This document shows, piece after piece, positions 1 through 7,251 of a stretch of DNA of 64,000 bases (the stretch's first letter is position 1; the number at the start of each line of letters is the position of its first letter). The stretch lies in contig NZ_KQ976354.1 of the NCBI RefSeq assembly GCF_000346485.2, positions 2,575,839 to 2,639,838 of the forward strand. The letters are read 5' to 3'. The translations under genes and the position numbers were made by a program. The notes under the pieces were generated by a model. It saw only the letters and a list, made by a program, of their open reading frames with translations. It did no database searches and was not told where the DNA came from. The DNA is from Scytonema hofmannii PCC 7110. GTDB lineage: Bacteria > Cyanobacteriota > Cyanobacteriia > Cyanobacteriales > Nostocaceae.

Positions 1-253
1 GTTTAAAAAGCCGTTCTATGGTTGCTGATGCTGTAGCGCGAGTCACTCCTAAGTGTTCAGCTAAATCGGAAAGTGAAGCACCAGGATTGCGATCCAAAAA
101 TGCTAGCGTCCGAAATTGAGGAACGGACAATGTTGTAGAGCCTTGAGCACGCATATCTGCTCGGATTACTCTCATCACCAATGGAATTGTTTCCATTACC
201 TTAGCAGCACATTCTTGAGAAGTTGTTTTTTGAGAAGTTTGCTTTAAACCCAT
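1..253 (-). CDS. MarR-family transcriptional regulator, N-terminal part
   Basis: Reading from an ATG at 253 to the window edge gives 84 residues that start MGLKQTSQKT and run into a winged helix-turn-helix (LSVPQFRTLAFLDRNPG, then SLSDLAEHLGVTRATAS). This is the DNA-binding half of a MarR-type repressor; the C-terminal helices lie outside the window. MarR proteins usually control efflux or stress genes. Here the gene lies downstream, on the same strand, of a wrecked DrrA/DrrB-type exporter (579-1304), so it may once have regulated that exporter; this is inference. A YdhP-like or other MarR subfamily cannot be separated from the fragment. Confidence 0.85.
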   Translation of the reverse strand, partial: MGLKQTSQKTTSQECAAKVMETIPLVMRVIRADMRAQGSTTLSVPQFRTLAFLDRNPGASLSDLAEHLGVTRATASATIERLFK

Positions 254-353
254 CTGAATGATTAATTTTCCCTAGCACATCAATATATAATGATGCATAT
301 TTGTAACTCTACTCTAGCAATAACCGTTTCTTAATCTAAACTGTCTTAAAAAT

Positions 354-492
354 AGGGAGTAGGGAGTAGGGAGTGGGGGGAAGAAATTTTCATTCCCTCG
401 TTGTGGGCGATTACCTCCGGTACGCTTTGCGAACGCCCATGGGGGACTGTCTTGAAAATAGGGAGTAGGGAGTAGGGAGTGGGGAGTGGGGA
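354..492. repeat. two STRR arrays of the GGGAGTA/GGGAGTG type
   Basis: Two blocks of tandem GGGAGTA/GGGAGTG heptamers (about 354-380 and 460-492) are each preceded by the same short lead-in (ACTGTCTT, A or G, AAAATAGGG). Between them is about 75 bp of non-coding sequence. Together they fill most of the 254-578 gap. Such short tandemly repeated repetitive sequences are typical of heterocystous cyanobacteria. The repeated lead-in suggests the whole block was duplicated. Confidence 0.85.
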
Positions 493-578
493 AAAGGTAA
501 AGTAGCTTTGATAGACTAGGTGATGATTGAAAAATAAGTATTTTCTTCGTTTCCTTCGTGTCTATGTCAACGAGTCCA

Positions 579-1115
579 TTAAACTGCCAATTGTGGGTAA
601 AGCCGTCCGGAGATAACGGTCAAGACAACGACTGCAAAGAACAGAACACCGAAGTCTAATGCATACCCATATGTGCTTGTACCGTTTAGCAGCATCGCAC
701 CCCTTAATGCATCAACTTGATAGGTTAAGGGATTGAGGAATGAAATAACTTGTAACCATTTTGGCATCAGTGAAATAGGGTAAATGGCATTGCTGGCAAA
801 AAACAACGGTATGGTTATTAACTGACCAATGCCTGTAAAACGTTCTCTTGATTTTACAAGACAAGCAATTATCAATGAAAAGTTTGAGAAACAGACTGCT
901 CCCAAAACTACAATGAGTACAACTTCTAAAAGAGAAAGGGGATTAAAGTTCAATTGGACACCAAGTAGGAACGCTAGCCCGTAAATAATAATGATTTGAG
1001 GTATGCTTCGCACTCCACAGGACAAAGCTTTTCCCAATACCAAAGCTACGCGGGGAGTTGGACTGGCTAGGAATTTGTGAACCACTCCTAAGTCTTTCTC
1101 CCAAATAATTGACAT
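579..1115 (-). pseudogene. ABC-2 type (DrrB-like) permease, C-terminal remnant
   Basis: The 178 residues beginning MSIIWEKDLGVVHKFLASPT match the second half of DrrB/NodJ-type ABC-2 permeases, including the hallmark LNPLTYQVDALRGAML before the last transmembrane helix. Four to five hydrophobic segments are visible (for example VVLIVVLGAVCFSNFSLII). Full-length family members are about 250-290 residues, so roughly the first 80-100 residues with the first helices are gone. Just upstream on the same strand is the amino end of the partner ATPase (1137-1304), so one deletion removed the ATPase core and the permease start. Translation of the remnant is possible but a working exporter is not. Confidence 0.8.
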
Positions 1116-1133
1116 CCCACCTGTAAAAGTGGG
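1116..1133. repeat. small hairpin at the deletion junction
   Basis: CCCAC at 1116-1120 pairs with GTGGG at 1129-1133 around a short loop. The hairpin sits exactly between the ATPase and permease remnants of the broken exporter, and supplies the bases just before the truncated ATPase stop. It could be the scar of an excised element or the substrate of the deletion; no transposase is present. Confidence 0.5.
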
Positions 1134-1136
1134 TGG

Positions 1137-1304
1137 TTAAAAGTACAGCAACCCAAACACTTCACCGGCTTCAACAGTGAAACTTAAGCCATTGACTGCG
1201 GTGAATTTCCCAAACTTACGAGTCAAAGCGCATACTTCCAACGCTGTGTTTTGCTCAGCTAAAGGCGGTAGCCACCGCTCTGTTCTTCCTATCAGTTCAG
1301 CCAC
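1137..1304 (-). pseudogene. ABC transporter ATPase (DrrA-like), N-terminal remnant
   Basis: From a GTG at 1304 the reading frame gives 55 residues ending VEAGEVFGLLYF and a TAA. The stretch ALEVCALTRKFGKFTAVNGL followed by SFTVEAGEVFGLL is the canonical start of a DrrA/CcmA-type ABC ATPase, where the next residues would be the Walker A loop (GPNGAGKT). The frame instead meets YF and a stop at the hairpin at 1116-1133. All catalytic motifs are missing. Together with the permease remnant at 579-1115 this is one exporter operon collapsed by an internal deletion. Confidence 0.8.
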
Positions 1305-1401
1305 AAATGAGATTTCCTACGTTAGTTAGTTAATCTAACAATTAGTATGGCATAGGTTTTAGTCAACGAAAAGTTGTGTTTGGTAAAATCTTCCCAAATG
1401 C

Positions 1402-1495
1402 CAATACGGTTCAGTTAAGAGTCGCGAGGGGAGCACCAAACCCGGTATCTCCAAGATACCGGGTTTTTAAATAACTGCTTAACTGAACTGTATTG
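1402..1495. mobile_element. MITE, CAATACGGTTCAGTTAAG family, copy 1
   Basis: About 94 bp bounded by imperfect terminal inverted repeats: left CAATACGGTTCAGTTAAG, right CTTAACTGAACTGTATTG. An internal hairpin pairs ACCCGGTATCT with AGATACCGGGT. A second, nearly identical copy is at 41927-42018. There is no coding capacity, so movement would need a transposase elsewhere. No target duplication is visible around this copy. Confidence 0.85.
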
Positions 1496-1516
1496 GTCTA
1501 TAACGAAACTAAATTG

Positions 1517-4195
1517 CTATCGCTGTCCTTTGCGAACCATACCTAGTCCATACAAGTACAACTCAGCAACACCATAGACACGCGGGGGAGGGTCTTTGGG
1601 ACGAGAACGCTCTGTAAGAATACCAGCTTCGACCATGTCCTTAATGCGAAGGGCTAATGCGCCATCTTCTACATTCCATATTTCAGCTAAGCGGTTCTCA
1701 TCAATAGGAGATCGTTCACCCTGAAGTCTCTCTAAAAAATTTTCTAGTTCAGGGTATTCATTACGCACTTCTGCCACACGTTGCTGGGAAACATTGGGAA
1801 AAGCATTGATCAACGCCTTTGGACGCAAAGTTATCTCTGAGCCGTATTCTGTAGAAAATTCTTTCTCAATTTTGACAGCCTCTTCTAAAAGTAATATCAA
1901 ACTGCGTGGGAAACAATTCTTTTGACCGTCTGCAATACGGGTGCGAATCCAGTTATAAGTATATGCTTTATTCCCACTTCCCATCCGTTCACCCCATAAC
2001 GGATACAGACTTTGACGCAATTGCTCCAGCCCAATTATATTGAGTCGCTCAACAGTAACCCCCAACTTTTGTTCTAAAGATTTTCTCAGCAAATCAGAAC
2101 TTCGTAGGGCTTGGCGAAGCACTAATCGCCAGAGATCGACCTCTTCCCAACGCAGCTGAAGTGAGCGCCCACTATAATGTCCTGTATTGGTAAAGTTGAG
2201 TTGGTTCCAGATATCTTCGCGTAAAAATATTTTGGGTACAATCTGCTTTAGATTTGTGCCACTTTCTAACCACCAAGCCAGCAATGCTTCTAATGCCCGT
2301 CGGCGTCGTTCATAATCTTTTTGACTAGAACCAAAGCCAGCATCTAGTTCATCGTAAAGTAACCACACCACCTGATTATTCTGCTGCAACCATCGGTCAA
2401 TTGCACGCAACTCATCAGCTGCTTGCGGTCCTGCTTGTGGCGATCGCGATCGCAAGACCAACCATGAAACAATTTGAGCATGAGACGAATTTTCTTGAGC
2501 ACTCAATGTAACTAACTTTTTATCTAAATCCGTTAGTACACGTAACTCCGACTTATGACTACACAGTTGTAAAAGACCATAATTGAGCCAAAAAGATTGC
2601 CAGTCGTTTTCACCGACTTGCTGTTCATAGCTAGCCAAATCACCACTTTCTAAAATGGTTCCCGAAACTCTAGGCTGACCGTGGGCTGGAACAAAACTAA
2701 TATTATTTAAATTGACATCAGACTGAGCTAATTCCTTAGCTGCGTCTGGCTTTTCTACAAATAGTCGAAATAAAAGACTTTTTCCCGTCCCCTTAGCACC
2801 ACGAATTAGCCAAGTTCTATTAATTAAAAATTTAGGAAAATCTTCCGTGCGTTGAAAGATATTTGGAATATTATTTGGTTCTAATTCTTGTGCAGTTGCC
2901 GCCTGAAACCTTAACTCATTAAGAACTGTTTTTCTGTTATTAATAGTTGGAGTTATAGTTACTATCTTCGATTGAACATCTGGCAAACTAGCGTCAATAG
3001 TATCAGCCAGAGGTAGATAAGCATCTAGTAAAGTCTTGGGGACATCATTAACCAGACTAGACAAAGTTGTAATATTCGGATTGTATAGAACTTCGTAGTA
3101 AAGTTGTCCGACAGTGATTCCATTCGGTAAACCCCAGTTGTCTTCAATCCAATTTTCGACTTTATTTATCCAAATTTGATGCTGCTCAGCTGAAACGGCT
3201 GGTACAGGTGTTAATAAAAAACGTACATCTGGCTTACCTTGATATTCTTGCTGTTTACGAGCTGCCTGCACAACCCAACGCAATCCTTCAAAGCTCTGCT
3301 CAGTTGGCGAAAAACAAATAATGGCAGTGTCTGCTAAATCAAACAGTGCGATCGCACCTATATCATTAAATCCAGGACGGGCATCAATTAAAATTACATC
3401 TGGGTCTAGTTGTTTTTTAATATCTTCCATCAATTCATCAACTGCATTATGTCCAGATCTATAAAAAGATTGTATATCTAGGTCAGCTAGCCGATGAATG
3501 TAATTTTCGTTATACTCTCCTACTGATACTAAAAAAAGTTCGCCGCGAGTTTGTAAGTTTATCTGGCATATACAATCACCAATATTAGGAATATTTTCTT
3601 CAGGAGTAAGGGAGCGTTGATGTAGGTAATCTAATACTCCATACTGTTCTCCATTAGTATTTTCAATATCCTGATGCAACATAATTGAAATTCCAGGAGC
3701 TTCCAAATCAAAATCTACTATAACTACCCGACGATTGCGAGTTGCCAGTATACCTCCTACCAATCCTAAAGCTGTAGAGCGACCTACACCTCCCTTGAAA
3801 GAGTAAAAAGTAACAATCAAAGGTTTTTTCAGAGTATCTTCTTCTACTTCAGCTGACTGTTCGGGTTCTGGAGCCATTAAAATTTCTGACCATAAAGGTA
3901 ACTGAATGTGTTGAAGAGGTTGATTGGTGTCTTCTTTTGGAGTTAACAATTCATAGCCAGTTATTGGATATTGTCCCAAATTCAACCCAGAGGAAAAAGA
4001 TGTTAGTAAATCATCAATCTTCTTTTCACGCTCAACTAATGATTTATCTTCAAAATAGCTAGTAACAATCCTAATTTTTAGCCAACCTAGTGAAGTTCTT
4101 CTGATTTTGACCTTTGCTTTTGTATCTTCTAATGTCAATCTATCACTAAGAAACTTTTGAATATCTTGAGCTAGCGTACTGTTGTCATCTGTCAT
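1517..4195 (-). CDS. KGGVGR-variant ParA/MinD-like ATPase with second P-loop domain
   Basis: An 892-residue protein. Residues 1-125 are a poorly conserved N-terminal region. A MinD/ParA-like (SIMIBI) NTPase follows with the deviant Walker A KGGVGRS at 134-140, where the usual second lysine position (KGGxGK) is arginine, then DFDLEAPG at 161-168 and LIDARPG near 269. A second P-loop GAKGTGKS is at 466-473 with an acidic Walker B-like WLLYDELDAG at 611-620, resembling AAA/STAND ATPases. The C-terminal 70 residues look like a winged helix. The start ATG overlaps the TGA of the upstream HEPN gene (4-base overlap), so the two are translationally coupled. NTPase plus HEPN architecture suggests a biological-conflict (defence) module; function is inferred, not known. 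Confidence 0.8.
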   Translation of the reverse strand: MTDDNSTLAQDIQKFLSDRLTLEDTKAKVKIRRTSLGWLKIRIVTSYFEDKSLVEREKKIDDLLTSFSSGLNLGQYPITGYELLTPKEDTNQPLQHIQLPLWSEILMAPEPEQSAEVEEDTLKKPLIVTFYSFKGGVGRSTALGLVGGILATRNRRVVIVDFDLEAPGISIMLHQDIENTNGEQYGVLDYLHQRSLTPEENIPNIGDCICQINLQTRGELFLVSVGEYNENYIHRLADLDIQSFYRSGHNAVDELMEDIKKQLDPDVILIDARPGFNDIGAIALFDLADTAIICFSPTEQSFEGLRWVVQAARKQQEYQGKPDVRFLLTPVPAVSAEQHQIWINKVENWIEDNWGLPNGITVGQLYYEVLYNPNITTLSSLVNDVPKTLLDAYLPLADTIDASLPDVQSKIVTITPTINNRKTVLNELRFQAATAQELEPNNIPNIFQRTEDFPKFLINRTWLIRGAKGTGKSLLFRLFVEKPDAAKELAQSDVNLNNISFVPAHGQPRVSGTILESGDLASYEQQVGENDWQSFWLNYGLLQLCSHKSELRVLTDLDKKLVTLSAQENSSHAQIVSWLVLRSRSPQAGPQAADELRAIDRWLQQNNQVVWLLYDELDAGFGSSQKDYERRRRALEALLAWWLESGTNLKQIVPKIFLREDIWNQLNFTNTGHYSGRSLQLRWEEVDLWRLVLRQALRSSDLLRKSLEQKLGVTVERLNIIGLEQLRQSLYPLWGERMGSGNKAYTYNWIRTRIADGQKNCFPRSLILLLEEAVKIEKEFSTEYGSEITLRPKALINAFPNVSQQRVAEVRNEYPELENFLERLQGERSPIDENRLAEIWNVEDGALALRIKDMVEAGILTERSRPKDPPPRVYGVAELYLYGLGMVRKGQR

Positions 4196-4638
4196 GATAT
4201 CTCACCTTGTTTATCTAGCAGGAATCTATGTAAAATTTGTACTGAATCGAGGAATTTTTGGCTATCTTTTTCTTCACCACTTTTGTCTGAGTATCGTAAT
4301 TCATCGTTGCGCCATAAAGATGAAACTACTTTCCATGCTTCTTTATAAGTACCAGTACGATCTAATGCTATAGTACGTTGTACTGTTGGCAAACTTTCTA
4401 ACAAAAATGTTAGATTATGGAGACTTGCACCTTGGAGTCCCTTCTGAAAAATACTAGTATCTTTAAAGTTACTCTTGTTGCCCTCTTTGTTACAAATAAG
4501 GGATTTTAGAGAACATTCAATAGCATAACCACCAAGATAGATAGCACCTGTCCAACGCTTATGACTATGCAAAGCTTGAGCATCCTCAAGCCGACGACGA
4601 GAGGCACCTAGCTGGCAACGTCTATCGTAAGTATCCAT
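4192..4638 (-). CDS. HEPN-domain protein coupled to KGGVGR ATPase
   Basis: A 148-residue alpha-helical protein with the HEPN signature: GAIYLGGYAIECSLKSLI (residues 31-48), the SLHNLTFLLE helix near 72-81, and WRNDELRYS near 109-117. HEPN domains often act as ribonucleases through an Rx4-6H motif, but I do not see a clean one; RY occupies the usual region, so this could be a non-catalytic or nucleotide/RNA-binding HEPN. The TGA stop overlaps the ATG of the large ATPase downstream (4192-4195), indicating one operon with fixed stoichiometry. Start ATG at 4638 is the first in frame. No antitoxin-like MNT gene is adjacent. Confidence 0.75.
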   Translation of the reverse strand: MDTYDRRCQLGASRRRLEDAQALHSHKRWTGAIYLGGYAIECSLKSLICNKEGNKSNFKDTSIFQKGLQGASLHNLTFLLESLPTVQRTIALDRTGTYKEAWKVVSSLWRNDELRYSDKSGEEKDSQKFLDSVQILHRFLLDKQGEIS

Positions 4639-4842
4639 TAAGTGTTATACCTTATACAAGCTTAAAAATAATGTTGTAAATATTTTAACTAATTATTTAA
4701 GTAGTTCGATTTCTAGAGCACTAGTCCAGTAGAAGATATTGACAAATCAGGCATACTGTAAGTGGGACACTCCAAAGTTTATCTTTGGAGCATTTTTAAG
4801 TTTGATAACATAATCGGCAGTTGCTCGAATCCTTGTCAGTGC

Positions 4843-4959
4843 TTAAAGTTCAGTTGATCGCAGGCTTGCAACCGAGCCACCATCTACCCGCCAGTTGGAG
4901 CCAAGCACAAAGCTAGATCGCTCAGAGCATAGGAAAGCAATCACCGCAGCCACCTCTTC
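4843..4959 (-). pseudogene. short-chain dehydrogenase/reductase, C-terminal remnant
   Basis: The minus frame gives EEVAAVIAFLCSERSSFVLG, then SNWRVDGGSVASLRSTEL and a TAA. This is the classic SDR carboxyl end (xEVAxxxxFLxSxxxSxxxG followed by VDGG). Everything upstream of the glutamates is absent: the gene is cut exactly where the MITE at 4960-5053 begins, and no SDR sequence continues on the far side. Only about 39 codons remain, so no enzyme can be made. Confidence 0.8.
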
Positions 4960-5053
4960 CAATACTGCTCGGATAAGCGGAAATTAGAACCCCGGTTTCG
5001 CACTTATTTACCGGGGTTCTGAAGCCTCAACGATCATTAACCGAGCAGTATTG
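4960..5053. mobile_element. MITE, CAATACTGCTCGG family
   Basis: A 94-bp element with terminal inverted repeats CAATACTGCTCGGATAA (left) and TTAACCGAGCAGTATTG (right). Its middle is a strong hairpin pairing AGAACCCCGGT with ACCGGGGTTCT. The same hairpin core, with its flanking GCGGAAATT, recurs at 54059-54104, and a sister hairpin lies at 56598-56632. The element abuts the truncated SDR at its left side. No target duplication is evident. Confidence 0.8.
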
Positions 5054-5269
5054 GGTAGACATTTACGAGCGGTGGAGTAAAACTTAAGCTACAACTTATT
5101 GGCAGAAGAGAGCGGTGAATTCTTGTCCCCTCTCCCAAAGGGAGAGGGCTAGGGTGAGGGCAAATCTTGGGGGTTTAACCCGGATTCATACATTGATTCA
5201 GCAATGCCGCATTTTGTACATTTGGGATGCTCCCAAGGCAAGTATGAATTGGAACTTTACAAACACCCT

Positions 5270-6193
5270 CTAAGAAGTTTTCCGAACCAGCAAAACTGAC
5301 TTGATAGGTCGTTTTACAGAATTCCCTTCTAAATCAACTTTTCCAAAGAAAGTTTTACCATCATAATACAGAGAAGCAGAACTACCACCATCTAAATTCA
5401 TCGCTTTTTCCGCACCCAAACTTTTCATAAAATCTGCAAGTGCAGGTAACGATATTCCAGACAGAGAAGCTTTTGGCTTTTGAGAAATCATGACCAAAAT
5501 AATGCTACCGTCACGAGTAATACCCACAGCACTTCTAGCATTCAGTTGAGTACTACCCAAAGCATCGCGGGATTTGTCTGCATCGACAAAGCCCTCTTGT
5601 ACCAAAGTTAAGTCAGGTAATAGCTTGGGACCACCACCTAAAGCATCAACTAACTGACAACCTACAGGCAATGGAGCGTTGTGAAAAGCAATATCATAAC
5701 GGACTGTGCTATTTGCCTTAGAGTTCTCAGCTAAAGCCGTGTTGCACCCATAGCGTCTAAATTCTGTACGGTTAAAAATTTGATTGAGATAGGATTTTAA
5801 ATTAGGATTGTTTACGAGGCGTTCGTTTTCTCTTGGATTGGCAACTAGCTTACCTTGTATAATAATATTTGATGTCGTTTTTTGATTGTTGGGATCGAAA
5901 AAACCACCGTTAATGGTAGCGATCGCTTGATTTTTCTGAGCAATTTTCTCGATAGTTTCTAAGTTTTGTGATACTACGGGTGTGACTACAAATTCACTCT
6001 GAGAAGGCACAAATAAAATATGGGCTTCACTCTGGTTGAGAATGCGCCTTTCATACCTTATATTTTCTTCTGCAAGAGATATTTTTGTAGGTATTGCACG
6101 TCTTAAAAGAGAATTTTCTGCGGAATCCCAAACAAGTAGCAGTAATATACCTACACTGGCTAGCATTCCGAAAAACCCCAAAACTTTTCTCAT
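5270..6193 (-). CDS. phosphodiester glycosidase (NAGPA-type) family protein
   Basis: A 307-residue protein with an N-terminal signal/anchor (VLGFFGMLASVGILLLLVW) followed by the DUF2233/NAGPA fold: ATINGGFFDPNN (near 92-103), ALGGGPKLL, ARSAVGITRDGSIILV and the closing MNLDGGSSASLYYDG. Family members include the human uncovering enzyme and bacterial exopolysaccharide-associated proteins; the substrate here is unknown and is presumably a sugar phosphodiester outside the membrane. The ATG overlaps the TGA of cheB (6190-6193), so it is coupled to the chemosensory operon. An envelope or polysaccharide role linked to gliding is inference. Confidence 0.8.
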   Translation of the reverse strand: MRKVLGFFGMLASVGILLLLVWDSAENSLLRRAIPTKISLAEENIRYERRILNQSEAHILFVPSQSEFVVTPVVSQNLETIEKIAQKNQAIATINGGFFDPNNQKTTSNIIIQGKLVANPRENERLVNNPNLKSYLNQIFNRTEFRRYGCNTALAENSKANSTVRYDIAFHNAPLPVGCQLVDALGGGPKLLPDLTLVQEGFVDADKSRDALGSTQLNARSAVGITRDGSIILVMISQKPKASLSGISLPALADFMKSLGAEKAMNLDGGSSASLYYDGKTFFGKVDLEGNSVKRPIKSVLLVRKTS

Positions 6194-7251
6194 AAAATTC
6201 TCAGTAAAAAAGAAGTCATCTCCTCAATATTAAGTAAATGTTGAACAGCATTTAAAGATATTGCCTCTTTTACCATACCAAACATGGTATGTTCATTTTG
6301 GGCTAGTGTAATACCGCCTGCTTGAGAAATTGTCTGCAAGCCTTCTGCTCCATCACTCCCAATCCCAGATAATAACACTCCTGCTGTCGTTTTACCATAG
6401 TAGTCAGCGACAGATTTAAACGTAACTGTAATCGAAGGACAATGTTTCTCTCCCGGTAGAGCTTTTGAATAAATAAATGCACCTTGAGAATCCAATTCCA
6501 AATGATTTTTTTCAGGGGCAAAATAAATGGTTCCTGGTGATGGAAACTCACCCATTTCAGCAACTTTAACCCGCAATGCACACTCTGAGGACAACCATTT
6601 GAGCAATCCTGACAAAACACCTTCACCCATATGGAGGACGCAAATCACGGGTAATGGAAAATCAGACGGGAGTTGGTTGAGAATCTTTTGAATTGTTTGC
6701 AAACTCCCAGTAGAACCTCCAAGGCTGATGATTTGGACGCGAGAAGTTGCCATCAATCTCGGCGAGTCCTTTTTAGAAACAGATCCAGAAGTTGTCAATT
6801 CCGTAGAAGCAAGTTGCTTGTATTGTCGTTTGGGAACCAGTTTCATGTTAGAAAGCACTTTAATCTTGGCAATTAAAGCGGCTTTGAGTTTTTCATAGTC
6901 AGTGGGTGAATTGGTTGGAGGTTTGGGAAAAATATCTACTGCACCGGCTTGCAACAATCGGAAAACATTGTCAATGTCTGTTTTCTGCACGTAATTGCTA
7001 ATCACTAAAATAGGTCGTGGATTTTCAGCCATAATGCGCCGCGTTAATTCCAGACCATCCATGTGTTCCATCAGCAAGTCCGTACAAACAACATCTGGCT
7101 GAGTTTTAATAATAACTTCCAAACCCTCTTCACCATTCCGTGCCGTGCCAACCACATCTATTTCTGATGAGGAATTTAGCATTCGTTGAAGAATCTCTAA
7201 AGCAATAGGAGAATCTTCAATTAAAACGACTTTCTTTTTCAATGAATACAT
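6190..7251 (-). CDS. cheB: chemotaxis response regulator protein-glutamate methylesterase CheB
   Basis: 353 residues: a receiver domain (DSP at 13-15, phospho-acceptor Asp58 in CTDLLM, Lys110 in FPKPP) joined by a linker to a CheB methylesterase domain. The catalytic triad is visible as Ser180 in LGGSTGS, His207 in VLHMGEG and Asp300 in SGIGSDGAEG. CheB removes methyl groups from, or deamidates, receptor glutamates when phosphorylated by CheA. It follows the hybrid CheA immediately (stop 7252, no gap) and overlaps the glycosidase gene downstream. No CheR methyltransferase lies in the window, so methylation would rely on a CheR elsewhere. Confidence 0.92.
   Translation of the reverse strand: MYSLKKKVVLIEDSPIALEILQRMLNSSSEIDVVGTARNGEEGLEVIIKTQPDVVCTDLLMEHMDGLELTRRIMAENPRPILVISNYVQKTDIDNVFRLLQAGAVDIFPKPPTNSPTDYEKLKAALIAKIKVLSNMKLVPKRQYKQLASTELTTSGSVSKKDSPRLMATSRVQIISLGGSTGSLQTIQKILNQLPSDFPLPVICVLHMGEGVLSGLLKWLSSECALRVKVAEMGEFPSPGTIYFAPEKNHLELDSQGAFIYSKALPGEKHCPSITVTFKSVADYYGKTTAGVLLSGIGSDGAEGLQTISQAGGITLAQNEHTMFGMVKEAISLNAVQHLLNIEEMTSFLLRIL

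Larger units (their letters stand above)
4639..5269. other. 631-bp region without intact gene
   Basis: This stretch carries a short inverted repeat near 4770-4796 (CTCCAAAG with CTTTGGAG), the SDR remnant at 4843-4959, the MITE at 4960-5053 and a purine/pyrimidine inverted repeat near 5130-5150 (CCCTCTCCC with GGGAGAGGG). I see no intact gene or RNA gene. Confidence 0.6.
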
